Below are positions 54,239 through 64,000 of a stretch of 64,000 nucleotides of DNA, in pieces. The notes beneath the pieces were generated by a model. It worked only from the letters and a program-made list of their open reading frames with translations, made no database searches and had not been told where the DNA came from. Within the stretch, counting starts at the first letter, position 1. Each line of letters begins with the position of its first letter. This stretch comes from Ectocarpus siliculosus (taxonomy: Eukaryota > Sar > Phaeophyceae > Ectocarpales > Ectocarpaceae): contig FN648430.1 of the NCBI GenBank assembly GCA_000310025.1, positions 1-64,000 of the forward strand, read 5' to 3'. The translations under genes were made by a program, and so were the position numbers.

Positions 54239-57205
54239 GACGCGGTCACTTTCGGCCAACATACCCACTGCCGCGAAGGGTTTCCTCAAGAAGTCCAAGG
54301 ACTGGCCTGAAGCTCTGAAGCTACAAGTAAGGTCAGCCTGCTCAAGGCCCAAAACCTGCGGGTGCGTCTTTGGTGTGTCACTCTCTCGTGCGCTTGAGGC
54401 ATCAAATCGAAAGTTGTCCCGGTTAGATGTAGCAAGCTCGTTTCGAATGGCCCTTCATCTGCCGAGTTTTCGGAAGCAGCATGTCGCAGCAGTTTGACCC
54501 CCCGTTGCACGTGGCGCTCCACACCCCATTGACCACCCTCCCCCCTCCCACCATATGCTACAGTTCTACGCTGGGCCGGCTGCGACAAGGGAGGCCACCA
54601 AGGGAGATACTACCGCCATAAGCGCCATTCTTCATCTGGTCTTCTAGTACTCGCCGGTGTTCGCAGCCAACCCGAGCTGGCGCGCCTCGGCTTCTCTCGA
54701 GGAATATCCCATCCTCAAGATGGCCTACAGGGTGTATCGGGCCCGCGGAGGCGTGTCAAATGCACGCATGTTTGTCGGTGAGGCCATTTGTTGTGCACAT
54801 TGCGTATGCATAGGTATGATTGATAGACGTGAAGCTGAGAAGCTTGGGATGCCTTGATAGCCCCAGTTGTGGAATGGAATGATCCGGCTTGTCACCCGCA
54901 CGAGCAAAGCATGTATAGCCCACACGAGTATACGAGCAGATATACTCGACAGTCAGCGTAACCCTAATGCGGATTCTCTTGCTTCTCGTTTTTTTACCAC
55001 AGGCAAGCTTGGCAAAAACCTGGCCGCCACGTGGTAGGAGTGCCACAAGCATGTCCGGATCAAGGTGTGCAAGCTCACCCTCCAGGCGGCCCGGTGCGTC
55101 GAGGCCGACGTCAAGGAGGGCGATGCGCCCTAACCTAACGGCACGCAACCTGGCGAAGGCTTCTCGAAGGTCTCTCCGCAAATTGGTACGTACAACTCTT
55201 GTCCAACGCTGGCCCTAATCTTTCTAGACGGTACTCCACTGCTTGACGACATCGCAACAAAACGATGGTGACTAGGGACAAATCCTAACCCAGAGCCCCC
55301 CCCCCCCCCCATATGTAACAAAATTAAGCGTTGCCCGGGGCCTTCGTGATGGCACAAATGTAGGACTGTGTTTCGGTTTGATGCTTGTGAGCGAGCCTGA
55401 CTCGGATACAGCGGTGTGGCCAGTAAACGTCACTCTAGTCAAGTCTAACTTGTCTGTTTGCGTCTCTTGGGCGAGGGGATCTGTTTACATGGGTCGCGGT
55501 GGTGCCTAACTGTTTGTCCGAGCCATGTTTGGGGCACTTAGATTTCAGCTCTTTGGACCGGTTTGCACAGAGGATAGCAGCGTATCGGTCGTGTCGCTTT
55601 CTTTTCTGGCACTCGAGGCAACGTGGGGTGTTCACTCCATCCCGCAAGACTCGATGTCAACAGCGTCTAGCGTCCTCTTCCCCTGCATACCGCCGTCCTG
55701 TGTGTCGTCTACAGCCTGATGAGATGAAGACCGCGCTAGCCTGTATGGCCCTGGCTCCGGTGCTTTCACCGGCCAAGCACTACGCCACCGCTCTCGGCGG
55801 CTCCGGGACCCCTTCTCTCGGGACGCAAGTACCTTGGCACGACGTCTTCGGCTGCTCGGAGTATCTTTTTTATGACATGGCGAGTTGGGCATGTGCTGAG
55901 AGCGATTCCGAGCCGAAGTTTTGCGTGACGATGGTCTGTTTTGGTCCCTCCGAATATGCAGGATGCTGGCCCGGTTTGAGTTCCAATGTTCGCCTTCTCC
56001 ACCTTAGTTCGCTGGCATTTGCTTGCTGCGACTCGTATTGCTCGTGTGTTTTTTGACACGGTTGCTCCGCCTCGTCGAGACAGGTGTAGTCCGGGTTGTC
56101 TCGGCCTCCGCGTGACTTGATAGAAGCAGATCCAAGTCACTTTGGGGAGATCGCCGCACTGCTCACTATCGCCTTCAGACTTGTAGCCAAACTATTCGTG
56201 GAACATAGCCTTCGCCCGAAATCAAAGCTGCTCCTTGCCGATGTTGTCTTCAGGCATATTGTACTGTAGCTAAACGGACGTGGTGTCGTTATTAGGTCTC
56301 CAGTGCTTTGCTGTACTTTGTGCCCGGTTGTTCGGTCGTTTGGCGAGGTCATCGTTTGGGTCATCCATCCCACCCTTCTCCCCCGTGGATAAAACTGGTC
56401 GCAGGTCATTCTCCCCCTCGCCAAGGAGTTTCTGGACGAGATTGGCGCGCAGCTCGCGTCAGCGGTTAGCGTCTACCGGCGATCCCAGGGAGGGGATGAC
56501 TCCGAGTCCGACGAGGATGACGGCACCGAAGACCCACCGGGCTTCAACACCCGTCGCACCATCCGGGAGCTGATCAAGACGAAGGGAAAGCTTCCTCCGG
56601 GCGGCGGCGACAAGCACCACAAGGCCTTCCTCGCGCGGTAAGACTCCCTCGAACCTTGTTGCCTCTGTTACTTTTCGTAGTCTGTTGTTGAGCAAGTGCG
56701 TGTTGACACTCGTGGTAGCGGACGGTTATCACGAGGTAGTTTTTAAGTCGTGTATGTCCTGCGCCTTCATCCAAGAGTGCAGCGGTGCAGCAACCGCAGA
56801 CTTGTCCTTCCGCAACTAGATTTTTCGGCTCAGCATTCTTACCGCTGACTCTTCTTCGGTTGCCTCGCCCAACCCATATGCATCACAGGTTTAAGGTCAT
56901 TATGCTCGACTTAGTCCAGGAAGCTCGGGGCGAACTGCCGGCAGCTAACGAATGCTCGCTGGAAGTCGCCGAGGATTTTTTTTCCTTACAACTACACCAA
57001 CGGCGTTCTGGGTGGCGACGACGCTGGCGGTGACGCTGGCGGTGACGCTAACGCTGACGCTGATGCCTACGCTGGCGCTGGCGCTGGCGGCGACGACGAG
57101 GAGGGCAGCGATGAAGGGTCCGTCCAGAACGACCAGGAGAACGCCGACACCGAGTCGGAGTACGAGGAAGGGACGGGTGCCGGCGACACTGAGACGGAGC
57201 ACTAG
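54239..57205 (+). pseudogene. Multi-exon gene remnant with acidic C-terminus, unidentified
   Basis: Exon-like blocks joined by GT-AG signals. (a) to 54326: IKTRSLSANIPTAAKGFLKK, SKDWPEALKLQ. (b) 54648-54777: YSPVFAANPSWRASASLEEY, then VYRARGGVSNARMFVG. (c) 55003-55185: KLGKNLAATW, ECHKHVRIKVCKLTLQ, with two in-frame stops (TAG after TGG, and TAA). (d) near 55715-55828: PDEMKTALACMALAPVLSPA. (e) 56405-56637: VILPLAKEFLDEIGAQLASA, then TRRTIRELIKTKGKLPPGGG. (f) 56889-57205: FKVIMLDLVQEARGELPAAN, then an Ala/Gly/Asp/Glu-rich tail readable to a stop at 57203 only with a frame change at a T run. Phases agree for a-b, b-c and e-f. The stops and shift suggest a pseudogene. I do not recognise the family. 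Confidence 0.55.
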
Positions 57206-57740
57206 AAGATTCATCTAGGCGAGAACCGATGTTGTCTTGTGCAGTGCATCCTGTTCGTTCAACTTGTTTTTCCACAGTGGCTGTAGAAAGGTACGTAGGG
57301 TGTCTCGAGGTGTCTCAAGGCTAGGAGGTTGGGTATGTGCATTCGTTGGCGATTATTTGCTTCGCAACGACCTTTAGTTCAGTGTATTCCAACTCTTCAA
57401 TTTCGCGAGACAAGAATAATCCTTTGGAGCTTTTGGGTGGCTGACGACACCAGTTATTGACAGTACTGTACCCTTGAGTATGCTACATATGTAACACATT
57501 TCCACTGGAGTATGTTTGAACTTCCCGAGTTCTTTGGTAGCCCAAGGCCAAGCCCTTAATCGACACTTTTGTTCACGGTGATCGGCCGACCGTCTGTAAA
57601 ACCCTGTCGTTTCTACTCAAAACCAAATGGGCCGATCGATGACACCGTCCCCGGTTTGCTTGTTTTGAACTGCCTGAATGTTTTTCAGTCACGTGAGGGA
57701 AGAGTTAACGTCAGCGCGACAACGGCGTGGCGAACATATT
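57206..57740. other. Intergenic, nothing recognised
   Basis: Downstream of the acidic exon. No coding signal or repeat was assigned. Confidence 0.5.
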
Positions 57741-57744
57741 CTTC

Positions 57745-58445
57745 AAAAGCCCGGCGAGGCGACCGGCGTGTGTTTCTTCCGTTCTCTGGCATCGGTCTGG
57801 CGCTACCGTCGCGGCACTTTTTTTCGACGGGTGGGGAAGGGGAGCATGTAAATATACGCCCTATGCTTTTTGTGTTTTCGGTCAATATCCAGACTATATC
57901 GTATGTGCGGACGGAATGGGGTTGACGATGGCCTGCGCCGTTGCTTGTTTGCGTTGCGGAAAGTTCAATTGTTCGGGTGGTACAGGTTGGTCGGGATTTT
58001 GTGTGGAGCCTGGGTGAGTTGGGGAAAGTGGGCCAGGGAGGGCGGCTTGGGGGGGGAAGGCTGCAGCTTTAAGGTTGTTGACGGTTGTTGAAAGCTTCAA
58101 CCTCGGGCGTTGACTTGAAGCCCGCGTTAGCGACCGCCGTTTTTTTCGATTCGCTGGCATCCGTGACGTGCTCACACGTCGCCGAAGGGGCACGATTGAG
58201 GTCGTTTTGTCAAGGCCAACTGCTGTGTTTATTTTTTTTTTCTTGGGTAGTCGGTCAATCTCCGGACCGTATAGTAAATGCGGAGAAGTTTCTACGGGGG
58301 CGTGTTTCCTCACTCGTACCGACTTTAGTAAAATAAACTTTTGTTCTTCTCTTGGCTTCCTTGGTGCAATTGCTTGTTTGTGCGGGAGGTCGAGAAGTGG
58401 TGAGCCGGTCGAAAAACTTGTGTGGAGCCGCTCATGGCTGTGTGG
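57745..58445 (+). repeat. Diverged tandem duplication, two ~300-bp copies
   Basis: Copies at about 57745-58015 and 58125-58445 share, in order, TCTGGCATCGGT-like sequence, TCGGTCAAT.TCC.GAC.(G/A)TAT, TGCGGA, TTGCTTGTTTG and TTGTGTGGAGCC. Identity is perhaps 60-70%. No protein is conserved between them. Confidence 0.6.
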
Positions 58446-59019
58446 GGCTAGGTATGCATGTTATTTTTTTTTGTACGTCATTACGGTTCTTTGTTCGGGA
58501 AGCCGCGGCCATCTTGTCCGCCCTCGTTCCGCCGTAATTATCTCGCGGTACACGTACAATATTTTTTGCGTCGTGCGTGCCCTAAACGAAGCACGGGCCA
58601 CGATTGTGGTTGCTGGGACCTTGGTTTGAGGCGTCGTTTATTTGTGTCTGCAGAATAGGCTATTGTATAGTTTGTTTTTTTGCCGGGGTGTCATGCGCTC
58701 ACCACGGTGTTGACGCACGGGAACCTGCATATGTGCAACTACGCGCTAACGCATTAACGACCGACGAATTAATACAAAAGAACATAAACCTGGTACTTGA
58801 AATCCGGCTGTGAACGTTTGTCCCGAGGGGCAGAACAACGTTGCATGATGAGAGGGCACAATCTGGCGACGTTGTGAGCCAAGGCTTTCTCTAACCCACG
58901 AGGTTATGCTGTGTGTGCTTACCTGACCCGGCCAGGTTATGCCACCGGGGTCAGCAACCTGGGACGTTGTATTAACTGCAAATAGAGTGCCTTTTTTTCG
59001 GCATTGTACAATGGTGCAT
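58446..59019. other. Intergenic, nothing recognised
   Basis: Short frames and T runs only. Confidence 0.5.
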
Positions 59020-59570
59020 ATAATGTGCCCCACTGGCCACCTGTGCTGCCCCCCAACTGGCTTGTGCGAAGCGCGCCAACCTGTAAAAAAGGGTACACTT
59101 TGTCATACCATAGGCAACCTCCCCCCTAACCGACTTGTGCATGGCGCGCCAACCTCCAAGAAAGGGTCCACCTTGCGCTGCCATCGGCAGCCTGCCCGCT
59201 GTCCAGCTTGTAAGCAGTGCACCAACCACAAGAAATGGTACACCTTGCGCCGCCATCGACAGCTTGACCCCAATCCGGCTTGTTAGCAGCGCACCAACCA
59301 CCAAGAAAGGGTACACCTTGTAGTACCATCGGCAACCTGCCTCCTATCCGACTTGTAATAGCGCACCAACCACCAAGAAAGGGTACACCTTGCACTACCA
59401 TCGGCAACCGCCCCCTATCCGGCTTGCAAACAACGCGCAACCTCCAAGAAATGTATACCTTGCACAACCTGGCCATCGTTGCATTGCAAGGATTACCCAA
59501 GGTGGGGAGGTTGCAACTCGTGCCAAAATAAATCTCGATTCAGGTTGGCAAAAGTGCCCTTACAACCCGG
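59020..59570 (+). repeat. ~64-bp tandem repeat array, about eight units
   Basis: Units of roughly 60-66 bp share GCGCACCAACCACCAAGAAA, GGGTACACCTTGCACTACCA and TCGGCAACCTGCCCC..ATCCGGCTTG. The same family occurs at 45.77-45.96 kb. Confidence 0.9.
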
Positions 59571-60019
59571 TCTGTTGGCCACCCGTGGGGGAGGGTAGAG
59601 TGGGGCTCTTCTGTGTGACCACGGGTTGGAGTAAACGGCACTGGTGCTGTGAGCGCTGATTTGAAGACAAGTAAGTCCCGGATTCTTTCCCAGCGTGCGG
59701 AGAGCGCGTTCTGGTGTGGTCTCCTTTTCATTCGGGTGTGACGTGCGCACTACAGTACATGTACAGAACGCGCCACCACTTAAGAACTTAGACTAGCAGT
59801 TAAGAACTTGAGCCTCAAACAATCCAAAATCCAAGAACTTGCCCATAACAACATATGCTCAGTTCCGACGTTGTATTAAGAACAAGAACCCGCCCGGTGT
59901 ACCAATGCGCATACAGATAAGAACGGAGCCCCAAAAGTTTCTGATTCGAGGTGGGGGGGGGGGGAGAGAGAGGACCTCGTGATGAATTCTTGTACGCGCG
60001 GAGGGGGAAAGCGTACTCT

Positions 60020-60808
60020 CTCTCATGTTTCGCATGCCTTAGCGGTAGGACAATTGACCAACGTCTTCGAGAGGACGCATCCATGTTCCAACAGGATCAC
60101 TGATGCCAATCGTTCCTTCCCACTTCGAAGTACTTTGTCAAACGTGGCCAAACCATGTTCTCCCTAGCCGATCTACCCTATATCGATATCACTTCCCGCC
60201 TTTTCAACCCACTTCCTATGCCCCAGTACAGCTACCACCGTTTTCTCCTGGCTATTCCATGCCTCAAACACCTCCCTGTACCTTTTCTTCTACATGTATG
60301 TCCAACTCAGTCATGTACATTTCTCTGTCCTTGTCGCCCAACACGGACGTTTCGCAACGACATGAACCCGGTCTTCGCTCTCGGAGTCGCATTCACATTG
60401 AACTCGTCTTCATCGTCTACCTTCCTGAATATTCGTCAATGTTCTCGGAGGCCGTTTTCCCCTCTCCAAAATTTGACCTTCGGCTTTCTCCCTGCATCCG
60501 TTGGTCCATGTAGTAGGTGTTTTTACCTTCTTTCAACATCCGTACACATGGAGACCCTCCTTATCCTTGGATCCTTTTGTTATATTGTGTTTTTTCTCGG
60601 CGAAAGAAGCAGATTTCTTGTTCTCCAACCCCTCTAGATCTACCGTTCGTTTCCAATGTACCAACCTAATCGATTTTGAACTCTCCCTACTCCGTCTACA
60701 ACCTTAATCCACTCCCTCCGGGTCGGTACCTCCATTTTTGTTGTTTGTCCACTTCGCCTCCCAGGCTTCTCTCGGCAACCTCTCCTCTCCCATATCGTAC
60801 AACATACG
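60020..60808 (-). mobile_element. LINE 3'-end fragment, copy 1 (degraded)
   Basis: It aligns with 60880-61678 along its whole length at perhaps 70-75%. Read on the minus strand, the region corresponding to the Cys/His motif of copy 2 still shows CECDSESEDRVHVV but has lost the later Cys. Frames are broken repeatedly. Confidence 0.65.
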
Positions 60809-60879
60809 GCCTACCTGTCATTTTAACCTACTTATGCCTCTTCCCGATCGTAGGAGTTGGATCCGAAGGGGGGTGTACC

Positions 60880-61678
60880 CTCTCTCATGTTTTGGCAGCC
60901 TTACTTAGCGGTTAGACCGTTGACCACGCGTCTTCGACAGGACGGAGTATTGTTCCCACAGGTTCGATCACCGATGGCCAATCGTTCCTTCCTGCGTTGC
61001 CTAAAAGGTCGCTCAAACATGTGTTTTCCCATCGGTATCACTTTCCGCTTTATTTTCAACCCATTTCCAATGCCCCAGTACAGCTACCGTCTTCTCCTGG
61101 CTATTTACATTCGTCAATTGTCTTTCTTTCTGTACTTTTTCTTTCTACTTTTTTTCCCAGCTAACTCAGTCATGTACATTTCCCTCTCCTTCTTGTACCA
61201 CGGACATTCCGCAAGTGCATGAAGATGGTCTTCGCCCTCGGAGCGGCAATCACACCTGGGTTTGTCGTCTTCGTCGTCTACCTTCCTCAATCTTCGTCTA
61301 GTTTCTCAAAGACCAACATCCCCAGTCCTAGGTTTGACCTTCAGCTTTGTCTCTGCATCAATTGGCCCTCCATGTAGGTAATCTTTAAATATATTCCTTC
61401 TTTGATATTCCGTACACATCGAGACCCTCCGTGTCCTTGGTTTCTTTAGTTTGATCCTGTCCTTCTCTCTCGCCAAAGCAACAACAGATATATTCTCCTC
61501 GAACCCCTCTAGACCTCCCCTCTCCAGTGTATCACCTTTGTCAAGTTGGACCCCCTTCCATGCGTCATCTACAACATTAACTCACTCCGTAGGTTGGTAC
61601 ACCAATTCTTCTTGCTTGTCCACTTCGCCTCCTAAGCCTTTCTCGGCAACCTCTCCTCTCCCATACCGTACATACATA
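60880..61678 (-). mobile_element. LINE 3'-end fragment, copy 2 (reverse transcriptase C-terminal zinc motif)
   Basis: On the minus strand near 61300-61180 the sequence reads RRRLRKVDDEDDKPRCDC, then RSEGEDHLHALAECPWYKKE. This is a C-x-C-x8-H-x4-C cluster followed by CPWYKKERE, the pattern at the C-terminal end of many non-LTR retrotransposon reverse transcriptases. Upstream, ENISVVALAREKDRIKLKK and YLHGGPIDAETKLKVK are readable. A stop (after TGDVGL) and frame changes show it is dead. The catalytic reverse transcriptase core is absent. At 60905-60970 (plus strand) a tRNA-like piece occurs, TTAGCGGTTAGACC then GGTTCGATCACC. Confidence 0.65.
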
Positions 61679-62138
61679 CATGCGGCACTGCCACCTAGGG
61701 GGCGATTTTACGGCTACATTGTACTCTTATTATGATAGCAACTCGACGAGTATCGTCGCGTTGCCTGTCTGAAGCTCCCCATTTTTTAGCGGTTAATAAT
61801 GTCGAGGGCGCACAACGCGACACGCTCGCTCACCGAGCACCACAAAGCTGTCACAGAGTAGATGACATATGTAAGATATCACACCCCCTCAATACTGTTA
61901 ATTTTCAAAACCTCGATTACTCCACAGCAGAAAGCGTGGCCGGGCGACGTTGGAACCGATAACTTTCCGAAGACAATCGTATCGTTTGACATCCATCATC
62001 CTCGTCGTCGTGGACTATCAATATTAGCTGTGACTGTTGATGGAAGGGGTTGTGACACATATTGTCCCCCACTACAGGTACATGCCATGCATGTGATGCA
62101 AAAGAATAAGGAGCGCCCTCATACTCCAGTTAGTTAAA
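61679..62138. other. No gene recognised
   Basis: Sequence between the LINE copy and the mini-transposon. A weak repeat of the TAGCGGTTA motif lies near 61787. Confidence 0.4.
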
Positions 62139-62140
62139 TA

Positions 62141-62326
62141 CGGTCGGTGGTCCCCAATAGCGGTAGGTAGTGACAAGAGGTTTTCTCTTGTGCCGCTATA
62201 GAGGGCAGTGCCGCTATTCCTATAGGAGATTTTTGTACTGAGAAATGCATTTGTGCCAAACAATTTTGGTGCCGCTAGAGAGGGCATTCCGCTATTAAGG
62301 GTACCGTTTATGAGGACCACCGACTG
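62141..62326. mobile_element. 186-bp MITE, Tc1/mariner or pogo-like
   Basis: The ends are CGGTCGGTGGTCCCCA and TGAGGACCACCGACTG, an inverted repeat of ~13-25 bp with few mismatches. TA is duplicated at 62139-62140 and 62327-62328. Internal GTGCCGCTA(T/G)AGAGGGCA repeats are present. TA target and CAGTCGG-type ends fit pogo/Tc1-mariner MITEs. It is too short to code. Confidence 0.85.
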
Positions 62327-62329
62327 TAA

Positions 62330-63500
62330 TTGAATTGAAACCTCTCATTATTACCGACCGCGTCGAGTGTGGATCAGTACGGACCTACGAAGGTACTGGG
62401 TAGAGAGAGATCGGAACGTTTTTTAATGTGAAGACAACAACAACAATTACCCATCCTTGAAGAAGTCGTTTCTAAAGCAAAAAAAGAATAGAATTTTTGA
62501 GGCGACCCCACGCGCACCCGAAAAAACCGTCAGTCTTCGACCGGCACTTCTCACTACGCCCATCCATGCGTATGCACTTTTTTGTGGCGAGCGACTCCAT
62601 GCTTTCTTTCAAGACTCCCCCTAATCATCTCGTTGATCTATTTCTTTCGTTTACAACATGTACTTGAAGTACGCACGATCACACCCGAATGAAAAGGAGA
62701 CCGCCAAAACGCGCTCTCCGCACGCTGGGAACGGATCCGGGCCTAAATGAATGCGGACCCCAGAGGACGCACTTTTCAAATAAATTTGATTTCCTCTCCG
62801 GAACGAAAGAGCCGAACGGGAAAGAGGGAAAAAACTAGAGGCGTAGTACGCGTTCCCCGTCATGAACATATCACAAGAGTCTTATTGTGGTGGTGGCATG
62901 AACCTCTCTCTTGAACGATCAGGTCAGAAAGCCACCAGTCCCCGGGGCTCTTATGTTGCACCCACCCATGGACCCAACAGTAGTAGCGCGTGTCCTGTAG
63001 TAGACCACTACTGCTGAACGAATTGGAGACCACGAATCATACCAACAGGTGGGTGGTGGTTGGGCGGGAACCCTAAGAACAGTCGTCAGGCACAGCCATG
63101 TGTACATCCTCAATGTTTATTTAAAACAAGAACGAAGGGCGATAACAACAGAGAGACCGCCAGCGACAGGAAACAAATAAGTAGATGAGCGCAGAGTGAA
63201 GAAACAAGTGAAGAAACCAGTGAAGACACAAGGCGTCCTTGCCTCTCTGACCCATCGGAAGCTTTCCATGCACCGCAGAAAACAGCAGGGGCAGCACCCA
63301 CTACCTCACATGCAGTAGCCGGGTACACGGACTGACTGGTACGTACTACAAGTTTAATCTCTTTCTCGGCAAGAACAAGAACGCCCGGGCGAACATGAAC
63401 TTGTAGTCACAAGAGGAAAGAACATCATGATGACGTGCCTCATTCTGCTTGCCGTGGGAGATGCGCATCGTTACGCGAGGAAGGCGTTACACTGGTATCC
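62330..63500. other. No gene recognised
   Basis: It includes the right inverted arm (62656-62744). Otherwise only short frames. A purine-rich AGTGAAGAAACAAGTGAAGA stretch near 63200 is a small local duplication. Confidence 0.45.
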
Positions 63501-63507
63501 ACTTGGC

Positions 63508-63668
63508 TCCATGTGCAGGGTGGACTACTTCGACCTTGGCAGGGTGGTGACATAGAATGGCGGACGAGACCCATGGTTACCCTGTGACAATCTTGCTCCA
63601 TGTGCAGGGTGGGCTACCTCGACCTTGGCAGGGTGGTGGCATAGAATGGCGGACGAAATTTATGGTCC
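63508..63668 (+). repeat. 88-bp tandem duplication
   Basis: Two adjacent copies (starting near 63508 and 63596) of CTCCATGTGCAGGGTGG, then TTGGCAGGGTGGTG and ATAGAATGGCGGACGA, with few differences. Confidence 0.85.
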
Positions 63669-64000
63669 CGCCCTGGCAAAAACAACAATAAGGGTATACC
63701 CTATTACCCTCGTCGCATGGTCACAACCCTCGGGACAGACCCGAGAGGTTCCTCAAGGAGGCACCGTGCCAGGGGGGGGCCTGGCAATGATAACTTCTGC
63801 GCAGGGTTGAGCCGAGGCTTCACTGAGCATTCAGTTTCTCGATTTGTTTCGTATTCGGGGTTTGTTCATTCATCATGTTTCTCCTCGTGACTTCAAGCAT
63901 CGTCAACAATACTAAAGTTCGGGCAAGCAGCCCCACAAAGCTGTAGCCCGGACTCCGGCTCGGTACATGTTGACTCTCACAATACATGAAGAAACCCACC
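63669..64000. other. No gene recognised
   Basis: A 61-codon plus-strand frame ends at 63810 without any domain. The window ends here. Confidence 0.5.

Larger units (their letters stand above)
59674..62744. mobile_element. Inverted-repeat-bounded block, ~3.1 kb
   Basis: A ~90-bp arm at 59674-59764 matches the reverse complement of 62656-62744 at about 85% by eye. Shared blocks are CACACCCGAATGAAAAGGAG, ACGCGCTCTCCGCACGCTGG and ATCCGGG. Between the arms lie two LINE 3'-end copies and a small transposon. It could be a decayed TIR element, or two inverted copies of an unrelated repeat. No target duplication was found. Confidence 0.5.

Overview
This is a repeat-dominated stretch of a eukaryotic nuclear genome. 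The evidence is GT-AG introns, Copia and Gypsy LTR elements, LINE remnants, several TIR DNA transposons and satellite DNA. A marine alga or stramenopile-like protist is my best guess, but nothing here fixes the species. No rRNA gene, complete tRNA gene, organelle gene or recognisable housekeeping gene was found. All product calls rest on motifs read by eye.

Layout. 1-15.6 kb: one ~124-bp satellite array. It was split by a small Gag-only LTR element (865-11279, 5-bp target duplication GTTGC), which was itself split by a Copia element (4153-11076). From 12.2 to 15.6 kb the satellite becomes steadily more degenerate. 15.6-19 kb: no clear gene, one TIR element at 17.6-18.4 kb. 19-33.2 kb (minus strand): a four-exon zinc-finger gene. 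Its first intron carries a very young Gypsy element (22379-32815, near-identical 433-bp LTRs, 4-bp target duplication TGTG). Its third intron carries a 930-bp TIR element, and a sister copy of that element lies at 34.2-35.2 kb. 33.4-34 kb: the start of another gene, possibly a DNA transposase. 35.6-42 kb: an older relative of the same Gypsy lineage, interrupted by another DNA transposon.

42-64 kb is older, gene-poor sequence. It holds remains of two or three multi-exon genes (43.2-45.1 kb plus strand; 48.2-50.7 kb minus strand; 54.2-57.2 kb plus strand), a tandem array of tRNA-like 3' halves (46.3-46.9 kb), a possible piggyBac transposase tail (52.1 kb), a 370-base assembly gap (53142-53511), two separate ~64-bp repeat arrays, a duplicated LINE 3' end between inverted repeats (59.7-62.7 kb), and a 186-bp TA-flanked mini-transposon.

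The window works as a stratigraphy rather than a pathway. Target duplications, sister LTRs without the insertion and a duplicated empty site order most of the insertions. The most unusual signals are: a satellite hairpin whose arms appear to co-vary between sub-families; the Gag-only LTR element; a Tudor/chromo-like module at the Pol C-terminus of both Gypsy copies; a dense 18-bp motif array in the Gypsy leader; and the split zinc-finger gene.
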